A DNA stretch of 64,000 bases from Dipylidium caninum. Its lineage: Eukaryota > Platyhelminthes > Cestoda > Cyclophyllidea > Dipylidiidae. Below the pieces are notes generated by a model. That model did no database searches. It was not told the DNA's origin and worked only from the letters and a program-made list of their open reading frames with translations. Position numbers and translations under genes: made by a program. Of the stretch, positions 11,301 through 22,900 are shown in pieces (positions within the stretch are counted from its first letter, which is position 1; every line of letters starts with the position of its first letter). The stretch covers positions 930,001 through 994,000 of the forward strand of contig QEYB01001046.1 of assembly GCA_017562135.1 (NCBI GenBank). Direction: 5' to 3'.

Positions 11301-14300
11301 TTCACTCTTACTTTTACGCAGGCATACGGACTTGGAGAGCTGTCATTGTGGAGTTGTCCACTTCTAAAAAAAGTAAAATAACGGGAAATTAAATGAGGCT
11401 GTTGTAGATAAAGTATAAACTCGAATGGGTGCTTTTTAGACGCATTCTTGAGATGTGACTTCGACTTCAGTTGCGCACACGTAGTATCATTTGACTTTTC
11501 GATTGCCGGACGAAAATTGCTTTCTGGAGTTTCATCTTTGACTTTGGCATAAAAGTGGCAGGTGATTACCCGCCTAGTGGTAGAGCAGTCGGATTTACTG
11601 AGTCCTAAAACTGCAATTAAAGCACTTTTTAGTGACTGACCTCGAAGCCACTGAGGAAGCGAGACGTTAGGAGAGTGTTCACCGTCTGCAGACCGCGAAG
11701 CTCAATTCCACACACTTCAAAATCAGGAGGTTGGAAAATTCTCTCACTTCCGCACTTTCTCCTAGGATGGCGTCCAAGACGGAGCATCTTATTCGTCAGT
11801 TGGGATGCCGAAGAAATTGGTTTAATTGGGTCGACAGAGTTCACAGAGCTCTACCGCGACGAGTTGCTGGCCAAAGCAGTGGTTTACTTCAATCAGGACT
11901 GTCCTGTGAAGGGTAATGGACGATTTTTCCCAAGAACCGATGAGTTTCTTGAGAAAGCTCTCCTCGACAGTGCGAAAGAGGTGCACGGGCCCTGCAATAC
12001 CTCGAGTTTCTTCGATGAGTGGACAGCCTGGATGGGACGAGACGACGGGGACAGATTACAGTAGGTTTAGCCTGCTTCCCTCCATCTCTAGACGAGTATG
12101 GGATATGTGTGAACTTGGGAATGCTATTTCATTTTCAAAGACCAACTGATAAGCCTTTTAGTCCAACCAAGTGTAACAATGACAGAAAGTGAAGAAGACT
12201 TTCACTATAGCACAGACGACAACCAAAGCATTATGACATTTAACATTTAATTGAGACGGTGACATGAATGTGGAGACAGTTGAGGAGTTTTAGTGTCTCT
12301 GCTCCGAGAAGTCAGCCTTGCATACATTGGTTATAAAAGTATTTCCCACGAGTCCCAAGGGTCAGAACTACGGCAATGATTTTGGTCACCTCTCACGAAT
12401 GCCTTTCCAGGGGCGCGTGGTCCTCTGTCAGCCCCGGGGAAGGCCTGAGCTGACGGTCCACATTTCCCAGCTACAAATCAGTCACTGGACTAGAGACTGA
12501 ATGCAAATCGCCCCCCCGTAAAGTGAGTGCCTCAGTTTGCCAATGAATGAGGCAAATGGAGCGAAAGAGTCGTAGGTGGGGGGAACAGTGAAGGTTACAG
12601 TGACTCGAGTCGTTGTTGTGTTTTTAGAACGGTTTCAGTGGGCGGTTTTACGGACCACGTGCCTTTCCAGTTCCACCTCGGCATTCCCTCCGCCTACCCC
12701 GAATTTAGACCGGTAAGTTCTTTACCCCTTGTCGACACTTAGTGAAAAATCATATGGTTTAGTGGTGTGTTTTTTGTTTTTATCCCGGTTTAAAAATGGG
12801 AGAACGGCACATGCACTTCAGGCATATTTCATTGTATTATTTCCGGCAGGACGAGAAAGCATCGCAAGCACACACGAGAAGTTGTGTGCAGTGAATGGGA
12901 ACGAAGCCTCGAAAGAAAGGCAGTATCATCAAAATTGGTTTGCTAGATATCTTTCTCGTGGTGCTTCATTGAAAACGATTAAGCATTTGACCATCTGTCC
13001 AGTTGAAATCGGTGGGACCCACTTCAATCAAGGCCGATGTCAGAGCGCAACACATGATGTGGCAGAGAAGCATGCATTGAAAGTGAAGTTTACAAAGCCT
13101 GGCCATGTGAGGAAACTTGGTTTCTGGCTTCTTCACCAGGTTAAGGAAGTCCATTTGATGCGATTCGCATCTGAAACGCAACGAAGGCGAACCACTTTCG
13201 AGTAGACTACTGGCGACGTAGAAGTGGATAGTTTCAGAACAGCGTTAATAGTAAGTGGTGGTGGACCATGATAGAAGATGAACCATCTCCGACGACATTA
13301 AAGGTAGAAACACACAAAAAAGACTATGCCGTCAGTCTGGTGGGGTTACAAAGGACTTCTGCACTTTGAACTTTTAACCAACAACCTAACGACCACTTCA
13401 AGAGTGTGTGTCAAACACATCGCCAGGCTGAGCGATGAAGTTTAAGCAGAGCGGCCAGAAGTGGCAAAGCGTCGTGAGACTGTTGTTGTCCGCCATGTTA
13501 CTGCAAAGCCCCACAAGTTTTTGAACACTAACCAGAGTTTTTGGATCCGGTTTGAGATGTGTTGACATTACGTCTTCAAACTGCCACTTATTTCGTCCTT
13601 CCACGCAGAACCCCATAAAGGGTAAAAGTTTTAATGACGCCACTAGTGTCAAATCACACCTGCTTCCGTTTTTTCATAGCAAAGATGAGAAATTTTATAA
13701 ACATGGAAAGACGGTACTGCCTGAACAATGGCAAAAGGTCATCGACAAAAAGGGTCACCACCTAATCGACTAAGATTATATTTTCCAGTAAAAACTGAGG
13801 ATTTACATTCTTATTTGAAATTCACGATGAATTAGTTGCCAAGCCAATCTGGCGTGGATCCCATTTGCATTTGGGACAAGAGTTGTAAATTCATGGTGTT
13901 CGGGAAAGGCCCCGAGCGGCTGGGCGATTGTGCCAAGCACACTTGAGGCTCGAGTGTCAATTTACTTCTTGCCAAAATAAATAAATGGGCGATGTACAAC
14001 CGCTGGCGTTGGTGGCGAAGGCACCGCGGCTGGTTTCTCACATGTCTGCCGCTTTGTTACAACACTAACATCGGCTTTGTGCCATCTATGGGCGCTTTCT
14101 TGGCATTTCAGGGATCCCATCTCTTCCAGCTGCAGACTCTCGTAAGTGGTCCGTTGCCTCCACACCTTTTTGGCCAAAGATATGCCCGTCTCTCGGTATT
14201 TTTCCCACTTGGAGTATTTGGGATCAATTTAACGCACTTAGTTAATGTTCAGAGCAGAGAGTAGTTTTTGTAATTGGGACCTGCCCGAAATATCTCCCAA

Positions 14301-15776
14301 GTCCGGGAAGGCAGTTTAGCCACCACCTCGTTGAGCGGGCGGATTCGGCACCAACGCTTCAAGCGAAGGACGTCATCGTCCCTTGTGGCAAACCGGAGGA
14401 AATGCCCCAGGTTGTCTTTTAACCAGCTTATATGTTTGTCGGCTTGAGAAACACCAACGCACTCACGGAAGGTCCACAAATACTGCCGCTTTCGCCCTCG
14501 GCTCATTTAACCAACAGAGGCGGGTGCATCGTGCTGGTCTAGAGCAGACAGGGCTGACCGGAGGCGGGCTCTCAGATGTCGTTGGGTCTGGACTGCTGTT
14601 CCCTGATTTAGGCGGAACCGTATTTTGAGGCTCCCTCCTACCACACCGCCTACGACTCGGTGGATATGGCGGTAACCTTCACCGACCCTCCGTGCTGTTT
14701 CAATGATAGTTTGCTCCCACTGCATCATTTCCTTATTCGCTACCACTTCCACCTCTTGCTCAAGTTCTCCAGTAGTCGTCGTCTACCAATTCACCCGGTT
14801 CCAAAGGCTATTACAATGAAGCAGTCATGGGAGGCAATTGTGGAAGATACCAACAGGAGACTGCCGGATTTTGGACTGCGCTATGGAATAAATCTGGGTA
14901 CTGCTTGAGTCACAATATTCCTTGTCGAGCACTGGGCCTAAACTCTTGATAAATGCGTGTCTAAGATTGTGATTTTGTTGGTCTGTTTTTGATTTGCCTC
15001 CGTCCTCGCCGGACGAGCGCCCCACTCCACTCCACACCACTCCGCCGTCAACTAAATGCCCTCATCCACCGATAGCCTCCGAGAAGTCTAGCGAATATCA
15101 CGGGCAGACGAAGCGATTTGAGAATAATTTAAGACTTCTATGGCAAACGCATTACAGTGGAAAATGATTGAATGCTGGCGCTCCAGACAGTTTCATAGCT
15201 GTGCTATGGGGGCGGTTTCTTCCACCTTTGCTAACACTTCAACGTCGTTAAAACTTTAATTTTCAGATAGAGTTACTGGGAAAATAGAAGACTTCTTAAA
15301 TGCTTCCAAGGCCTTCGAGGACTTCTACACCAAAGTGCAGCTTAAGAAGCCCAAGTGAGTCCCCCGGTGCAGTGTTTTTGTTCTCCATTAACAAATACAC
15401 GCTAAAGAGAAAGGAGTTAAAGTGTCCTACAACGCCTTTTAGATGTCTTCACATTTACAATGACATTCTTGGTCGTCTTTCGAAGCACTTTATTTCCCCC
15501 CTGAATGCCATCTCGTCGAAAAGTGTGCTTTTTGACTCTGCGAAGATTGTCTCGCACCGCGACACGTACTTCCATTCAATTCGCGCTCTGATAGGTAAAT
15601 TTTACAAAAATTCCAACGAGACCTCTGCAAAAGCGGTGAAAGAACTGAAAACTAAAATCTCCATTCTGGTGACAGCCTTCACCAGTGCTTCAAACTTGCT
15701 TCGAGGAGGCCTCCTTGGCTCGTTGGAAATGCTGAACGCTCACCTTTGCCCTCCCACTGGGCTGGGGTGCCCCTGA
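8307..15776 (+). CDS. FOLH1/NAALAD-like: Glutamate carboxypeptidase II-type M28B zinc peptidase, complete, 10 exons
   Basis: A membrane-anchored or secreted metallopeptidase of the GCPII/NAALADase family. My exons are 8307-8511, 8972-9133, 10162-10605, 10698-10866, 11020-11237, 11766-12060, 12628-12712, 14612-14897, 15267-15354 and 15443-15776. All junctions keep frame and sum to 761 codons, against 750 in human GCPII. In order there is a hydrophobic N-terminus (residues 2-15), the PA-domain region (about 145-270), the peptidase core (about 330-535) and a helical C-terminal dimerisation region. The zinc ligands are visible: His367 in HRDAW, Asp377 in SDPHSG, Glu416 with catalytic Glu415 in DAEE, Asp444 in YFNQD, and His537 in SYHTAYDS. 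Residues that read glutamate in human GCPII are changed, so substrate specificity is open. Exon 3 could start at 10030 in the same frame. The first exon could instead be joined at another acceptor near 8348. Family call firm; start moderate. Confidence 0.93.
9248..9540 (+). pseudogene. Decayed coding-like patch inside peptidase intron 2
   Basis: Two adjacent plus-strand stretches read like protein. Bases 9248-9365 include GWYNANEHPVR and end in TGA. Bases 9372-9540 are in another frame and include LDAVKLEQVEADYRKEV. They are separated by a stop and a one-base frame change, and neither belongs to the peptidase. I do not recognise the family. It may be a degraded gene or mobile-element fragment nested in the intron, or chance. 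Confidence 0.2.
11565..11625 (+). other. tRNA-like fragment in peptidase intron 5
   Basis: Bases around 11574-11589 resemble a tRNA D-arm and internal A box (TAGTGGTAGAGCAG). They are followed by a short hairpin with a seven-base loop like an anticodon arm. No T-arm with the usual TTCRA loop and no matching acceptor stem is present, so it is not a functional tRNA gene. A tRNA-derived short interspersed element or a tRNA pseudogene head is the likeliest reading. Confidence 0.25.
12800..13776 (+). mobile_element. Dead mariner transposase copy in peptidase intron 7
   Basis: A decayed mariner (Tc1/mariner, D34D type) element in the 1.9-kb intron between exons 7 and 8, same strand as the host gene. 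The N-terminal helix-turn-helix region reads in one frame around 12815-13205 (WFARY, then GFWLLHQVKEVH matching the family's linker). The same frame continues with several in-frame stops (first at 13203-13205) through SVWWGYKGLLHFELL near 13332-13376. A frame change near 13552 leads to the C-terminal region ending IDKKGHHLID with a stop at 13774-13776. Of the catalytic triad the first Asp remains (TGD), the second is Val (RHVTAKPH) and the third is Asn (SSNCHLF). It cannot encode active transposase. I could not identify the terminal inverted repeats, so the ends are approximate and the element may begin nearer 12730. Confidence 0.85.
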
Positions 15777-15862
15777 CATTCATTCTTTCTTTCCCACATC
15801 ACTTCGCATGTCTTTTGTCAGCGTTTCGCTATTTCGTTGTTCTAATTCGCCGCATTCATTTG

Positions 15863-15868
15863 AATAAA
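15863..15868 (+). promoter_or_regulatory. Polyadenylation signal of the peptidase gene
   Basis: A canonical AATAAA lies 87 bases after the peptidase stop codon, on the coding strand, and is the first such hexamer downstream. Confidence 0.6.
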
Positions 15869-16931
15869 AAGCCTGATTAACGAATTTCGAGCTATCGAGG
15901 GGCAATGCGCCGATAGATGGTGGAGCATAGAGGCACTTTTTGTGGCAAGTGATGAAATGGCATAAGCCAAATGTCATCCTGTGTGGCCAAAAAACGCGTC
16001 TGACAGATCCGACCAGGAGGCACCCACCAATGCGCGGGAAGAAGAATACCAAATGGTTAATTTCACCTCTCGAGTTAGTATGCATTGACACTGTAGGACA
16101 AAATTCGCCCACAGCCCTGCCCCCTCACCGCCCCACGCGCCTCAACCCTCCCCCTCCCCACCGCCGCCTCCGCGGTGTCATGGGCAGGACGAAAGCAGAA
16201 CGACTGATGGAGAAGAGGCGGATTGGGAGTGGACAGCGCATAACGGTGCGACCTCCAAGCCACCTAATGTCCTGACTGCAGGGGAACGAAGCCCTAAGCC
16301 TCATGATGACAAATAGCAAGTATCCCAAGGGGTTGATTTTAGGATAACGAGCAAAATTAACCCGCTTCTACTACTAACCACAGATTTGTTAGTAGATGTT
16401 TGGGGAAAAAACTTTTTTACCTCCCCTGCCCCTTGTGCATTTGGCTAATTTTGTGCCCCTTGTGCATTTGGCTAATTTTGTGCAAGTTATGGGTGATTAT
16501 TCCCCGATGAGGTGATTTTTACTATCCTGGGAACAGTTATAGTTCTGAACCCTTTGAAATTGTTTCCTCAGTGAGGAGAAGGGTCGGCCACCCTCCTGTT
16601 CCATAAGGAATACTGGCATGTTCAGAGTGAAATATGTCAGGTTAAAACAGCCTAGGAGAATGGAGAATAGAAACGCGTTCTCCGACTTTCTTCCATTCAG
16701 GCGTATAAACTTTAACAATGCATAAACTAATCATTTTACCCAGTAATGAAACTCCTAGGGCAAAATCCCAACACCTCGTTCAGTGTCAAGACAATAATGT
16801 CAGTAGGCGAATAGATCCTTCGTGTACAAGTACACAATTAGATTCAAATAATGTATTTCTGTTATTGGAAGGAGGTGGAGAAGCACAAGATTTCCTTGCT
16901 ACTACTCTCCTAGTGTCCCACCGGCCCCATT
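15869..16931. other. Convergent intergenic region
   Basis: About 1.1 kb between the 3' ends of the peptidase (+) and TRPC (-) genes. It should hold the TRPC 3' untranslated region. I found no clear AATAAA on the minus strand. It contains one 27-bp tandem duplication (separate entry) and no coding pattern I can support. Confidence 0.6.
16428..16482. repeat. 27-bp tandem duplication
   Basis: Two adjacent, essentially identical 27-base copies beginning GCCCCTTGTGCATTTGG. They lie in the likely 3' untranslated region of the TRPC gene. Perfect identity suggests a recent duplication. Confidence 0.9.
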
Positions 16932-19900
16932 TCAAACAAAATCTGCTCTTCCACTGTGTCTTGCACCACTGACGTCGGGACTGTCAGGTTTTCTGGGCGG
17001 TGGATCGCAGTAGCCATGCTGGGCAACATAGGCCTCGGTCGGATGTTGCACAGCGGTTCCCTGCGTCACCGAATCGTCGTTTGATGTCCTCACAGTGTCG
17101 TCAGCGTGCGCCACTGGTGCCTCCTCTGGCGTCGTTACCTCGATTTCGGGCACAAAGGCGAGATTCGTGTAAGAAGGCTCAATGGGGGTCTCTTCGGTTT
17201 GCATTGCGGGCTTGTAAAAGGCCTGTTGTTCTCTCACGCTGGATCCTCCCTCCACCTCGTGAATGGACGATTTTGTAGCCTGGTCAGCGTCCTGTGCTTC
17301 CTGTGCACCTTGGGATTTATCCAGCTCGTCCAAATTAACATTGCCAACTTTCCATGATGTGGCTTTTACTCTGCGACTTGCTCTACGTCGTAGTCTGCCA
17401 CCTAGAGTTTGGAGTCCAGTGCGAGATAACATTTAGTTAGCATACAAGGTATAAAAAGGTAATAAAAAGGGCCAAAAATCTGAGTTAGATGGACCATTTG
17501 AACGCTCGCTTTTATAATCCTTTTGAACGCTCGCTTTTATAATCCTCTGTCGAACCTTTTGCAAAATACTTGCGCCTAATTTATACTACCTACCTTTCAC
17601 GGTTTTACAATAATTCATGTCGAGAAAGGTGGGATGCTGTAATGTTTGGGAAGCGCCTAAGCAATGTGGAAGAAAAGGAGAAATATGAAGAGGGAGCACA
17701 AGTGGGGCAGTGGGCAGTTCTTCCCATTCCGCACCATCGTTTATCTCACCCCATGGACGAATGCAGCTTATGCCAGCCTCGTGGGCAGAGAAGGGGGAGA
17801 GACTGCCTTCGAGAAGCGGCATGTCCCTTCGTCGCCTCAAATGACCGTTTCTAACACCGTGCGGACACACGCTGATCGGAGACCAGAGCACGAGCGAACT
17901 CCATCAGGTGAGAAGTGGCATGAGTGGGAAAAGTGGTGCACTAATGGTGTTGGCGGCTGCACTATCGTCAACGGTGGGAAAATGCTGTGCCGATGGAGTA
18001 AAACAGCGATCTTCGTCGCCATCATCGTCGTTGTCTAATCACGGCTGCTTTGTGGAGCAGTTCTTGTGATAGGGAGAAGAAAGGGGATGACGGACGACAC
18101 GGAGGCTTGTCGTCTAATCTTTTCATAATCGCTTAAAACGTGTGGTGTCCACGACTTCTAACCAAACTCGATTGTCGGCGAAATGTCGTCTCGCTCGTCT
18201 CGTCACTCACTCCGAGCTGCGAACATGCCCGAGTGTCCCTCTCCGCACCGGGGAACACGGCGAGTGAAGCCCGGCGCGAGATATGGTTGATTGGCGGGTT
18301 GGGGTGCGAAAAAAGCGTGAGGAGCCTGGTAAGGGGAGCCGGTCTGGCACCCGTTCGTGCTATCTGGTATATTTACGCCCACGCGGTGTTGATACCACCA
18401 GCTCGTTCTGTGCATATCGTCGCAGCGAAGGATTTTGAGACTCATTCTCCATTTTTCGGGCTCTACTCCATTCTGCTCTTCGCCGAGATCATTTCGCCAC
18501 TTCCACTTCCTTTATATGTCATGAAGTATTTAACAACATCTTTCGGTATGTCTTTTTGAAAGGTTATGAAGGTATTCTTTTGGCATTGTGTAATAAAAAC
18601 CAACAAGGTTTCCTCAGAACTGCGGAAATAGCCAGCTCATCCTTTCAATAACAACGGGCTTGCTTCATCATTGCACAATTCTTTCCCACCGCCCCTAAAT
18701 TAGATGCTCTTGTTCAGAAGGGACCGGCTGATAAACACGAGATTCGACCTCGTGTCGCATGCCGCCTCGGTCGACCACTGTGACCCTCGAGCCCACACCT
18801 GCGACATGTTTCTTCACGCCTTCTCGTCGAGTTCTGCGTTTGTGACGCAGAGCTACCAAGCAGTCTGGCACAGAAAGTCCCCGAAATGCAGCAGTTAATG
18901 GCAGTTTGTAAGAGTCGTGCTTATTCACCAAGAGCGGCGAGATGACTTGTTTGCTAACGAAAATTTTGTTGGTTTGGAAGATATAATTTTTGCACTTTCT
19001 GGCACAGCCCACAAAATTTAGGCAAATTCTCACTGACTGGAACAACTGGCCAGAGTAATTCACTATTGGTGGGCCTCAAGGAAGCTCAAAAATTTCTACA
19101 GACAGTGACACAAATGATTGCTAATGACATGAGTGACACTGAATTAAATGGGGAAATTCTTTAAAATTTCACTGATTTAATGCATTTCAAAATCAAGGAA
19201 AAAAAAGCATTGCCATGGCAATTGGAAGACGGGATTCGTGGCCTTGAAACTCAAAGGAACAGATCCATTGTGTCCACCGGAAGGGTTTAATTTTATCCAC
19301 ACATCTACAATACGACCTCGACCGAGACCCTGTCGCAGCAGGCTCTACCTCTTCCGTTCCTCCTTTTTGGGTGCTCATAACTCTGATGACCGTGAAAATC
19401 TTACCTTTGTTGAAGTGGTCGTTAGAATTCACCTTCATTCCATTGCAGCGTAGGATGTCGAGCAATTCATAGCGAAAAGCGCTGATGTCCCCTTTGATCT
19501 CGTTAAGGTCGTCCACCGTAACGCCCTGACCGTCCTCCTTCATCTGCCGATGAATGAGGTAGCGATTCACCAGTTCGCGCATTACTGCTGTGTGCCGCTC
19601 CTCCTTTTCGTTCACCTTCTGCACCTTCTCCTGCACGTGAAGCACACAATCGTGTTGGTTAATCGTGCGAGTGACCACATTTGCAGAGGAAGTTGGGGAT
19701 GCAGATTCCGCCCGTGGCCGCCCAAACTCGGGCTGCGGGGAGGCTTTGTCTCCTCGGGGGGATGTTGAGAGTAAAGCACAATTTAGTCTACTTTGATGGT
19801 ATCCTCTTAAGACCGTCCACTTACTTGTTTCCCCTAAGTAGGCTGCTTATTTTCCGATTAAAGAGGCCTACCAGGTGAGGTTAGTGGACAATCGGTAGCT

Positions 19901-22900
19901 GTCAGGATCAGGGATCATCATTTGACACCTGTCATTGTGTGCTCAGAGTTCGGGTCGGAGGCACGATAATCGCGCGACTTTTGCCCTTGAATGCAGCTAC
20001 GCAAAGAAATTTGGCCTCACAGACAATGCTTCCATTTTAGCAATAAAGACACAGCGCAGTCTCTTAGTTCCACAAGCCTTCACTGACTAGTCGCCTTATT
20101 CTTTAACTTATTGTCACCTCTCATTCGCCTTCTCCTTCCCCCTAAAACTACAACTGCCGGAAAAAAGTCAAAAAGGGAAAGTTTTCCTGCAATTTGGAGA
20201 AAATTTGCATTGGACTCTGTAAATCACGATTTTAGCAAGTAGTTTTGAAAAGTATAAAAGAATAAAAGCCATTCTTCCTCCGCGGCATTCGGTGACACGC
20301 CTTCAGCGTCGACACTTTTTCGACTAAGCAGTTCCATCACTGATTGTGTGTAAAGAAATATTCAAAATAGTAAAATCAACTAATTAGTGACGCACACCTG
20401 AAATGAGGAGAGGGAGCGGCGGTACGCCCTCTCCCTCGTCCTCAACGCAGCAGAAGGGATTAAAACGCGCCCGATTTTTGAAGAAAAACACACCACAGTG
20501 GCCAGTCAGTCTAGATCATACGATAATGGAAGAAGAAGTGCGACTGCCACTTCAGTCTCGGACAAAGGCACCGCCACACGCGTCTGCTTACCAAACACAA
20601 AAGGTGCTTGAAAGCCACTGGCCCAGCATTGCATGTCCGCACCGGTAGGTGAAATTACGTTAGAAGTACTTCCTCCAGTGCACATTGCTGGCATTCGTCA
20701 GTCGCGACAGCGTCGACTTCCTTGGGGTTTCTGCTCACGGCATCCCTTCGGGGCGGGGCTGGACACGTCGTACAGCTCTGATGGTGGAGTCAAAGTGTCT
20801 ACTGTCTCACAGCCACAGCCACCATGTGGGTAATGTCATGAAGGAGGATTTGAACTTGGTGAAATATGGCACAGGCCTTTACACGGAGGCAGACCGTATC
20901 GCCTCCATAACGCTTACTGTAATATTGCTGGACAGTGAATAAAATGGGTAAATTGGGCGCAATAGCCTTTGGTGCGTGTATACACTGTCCTCCAGTCAAT
21001 CTTGTTCAGAGCATGCTAATCTCTATCCCCCAAAAGAGTTAATTCGTCTGCCAGGTGAGAGTGGCAGTGCCTGTGAATCCGTTTCCATGGAGCAGTGCGT
21101 GATGAACGAAAGCTCCTGTGTTTGGGAATGCCTCAAACAGAGCCGTGCTCTGCTGCTCCACAGTAAGACAGTGCCCGTTGGCAGGACTATTAACTGACTC
21201 CGACGTGCATGTCAAAATGCCCTTATCGCTGCGTTGATGCGCACCCGGGTGAAGTGGACTCGACCAACTCGTAAAAAAACACAATTTCAAGCGGAAAAGG
21301 ACACCTCCTCTTCCCCTTGCCGCCCACCTTAATGGAGTACCATTCGAGGTCGGATTTTTCGTCAGTGTCCCGTTTGAGTGGGCAATGGCACCATTTGAAG
21401 AGCCACCTGAACGCGTTTCGACCAGGAAGGAGGTTGAAGGGGACGGCGAGAGAGGCACCCTCCGCAAAATAACTGACCCACAATTTTGAGCGTGCGAACT
21501 TCCATTCTGTGTCTGCTTGCTCCTACAACCGAGAATAATTCCTTCACATCCCAATTAAACGTTTCATTTCAGCCTCCCTAAACAGCCCAGTAGAGAGGGG
21601 TCTATCAGATAAGTCTTGACGGTGCTAAAACCTTCTATTGCCTTTCGCTTCGCCCATTAAGAGGTCCCTTGAGGGCCATTAGCTATAATCTAGGGATTCA
21701 TTTAAACACTAAATCATACAAACATCTCACTTTGGCCTTTTACAATGTTAATAATGCTGTAACAACAGTAACAATGCTTAGTAGCAACCGAGACTCGTAC
21801 CCAGATCTGTTGGTAGGAATTGTTCATCATCGCGATGAGCATGTTGAGGAGGACAATGAAGGCCATGCAGGAGTAGGTGCCAAATATGAGCTTCCCTAAA
21901 CACACACGTGAGTGAGTGAATGGGTGAAACGCCCTCAGAAGACCATCGCAAGGAAAAGGGGAAGGGTGATTGACTCACCAACGAATTCAGTGAAATTGTG
22001 TGGATACTCCAAATTGAAGTTTGTTAGGTCTATCAAACCGTAAGCGGACCAGTAGAGTGACTGGGCTATTTCGAAGAGGCTAAAATAATTGCATCAAAGC
22101 GAGGATTATCCACGAGTATTGTCAACAGAAAGCATGTTACGATGCTTACTTAGTTAGATAGCGGCCACGGGTGATGCAGTAGTCGTAGACATCTTTCATC
22201 CCCTCGGCCAGGCTAAAACGTACGTCCTGACAGCTGTTGGACCTCTCGTGGGCGTAGAACCAGTAGAGTTGGTTCAGTCCAAAGGCGAAGGCGATGAGCA
22301 CGAGAATGTAGACGCAGAAGAACTTCATGATATCATTTAGCATCCTACCAAGGCTAATCTGCAGAGGACCGAGTTGAGGGCTGACGGTGAAAATGTACAC
22401 CAGTTTGAGAGTAGCGAAAATGTTGGCAATGGCGAAGAGGCTCTCGGAGACGAGGATGGGGTCGTAGGCGTCCCATTTGCTACGATCCAATATCTTCGGC
22501 TCCCCGTTAATGTCGACCTAAGAGGGGAATGGAAAGGATCATAGCGCCTATTGTGGCTTTGTCGCACGGAAGAGAGTTTAACAGAAGGCAGGAGTTGCCT
22601 TACAAACAACTGCCCCCAAAGTCCATGCGTCCTGCTTAACGTCCCACATGTGAGCCAAAATTTTCGCTCATTCAAAGAGGATCTTTTCGCCTTCCCTCCT
22701 TCCCAGGTGTCTGCTTCATTCGATAAGAAAAAAACATTTCATCTCCAGACTCTACCTCGCAAAGTCCTTTAGACAACAACTGTCACTTTCATGAGGTGTT
22801 TTGAAACGCCGGCGGGAGAGTGTGAGAACTGGCTCTGCTCCTGAAATGAGCATTTGTCGTAGCGGTGGACATTTTGGAGAAGACCGAAAATTTACTCTTC

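Noticed and set aside
12729..13205. 158-codon plus-strand open frame as a normal gene
   Set aside because: Its sequence matches the N-terminal half of mariner transposase and continues past a stop into the rest of a dead element, so it is listed as a mobile element.
21039..21554. 171-codon minus-strand open frame
   Set aside because: It overlaps the TRPC exon 21522-21328 in another frame. The channel frame carries the TRP box, so this one is a shadow.
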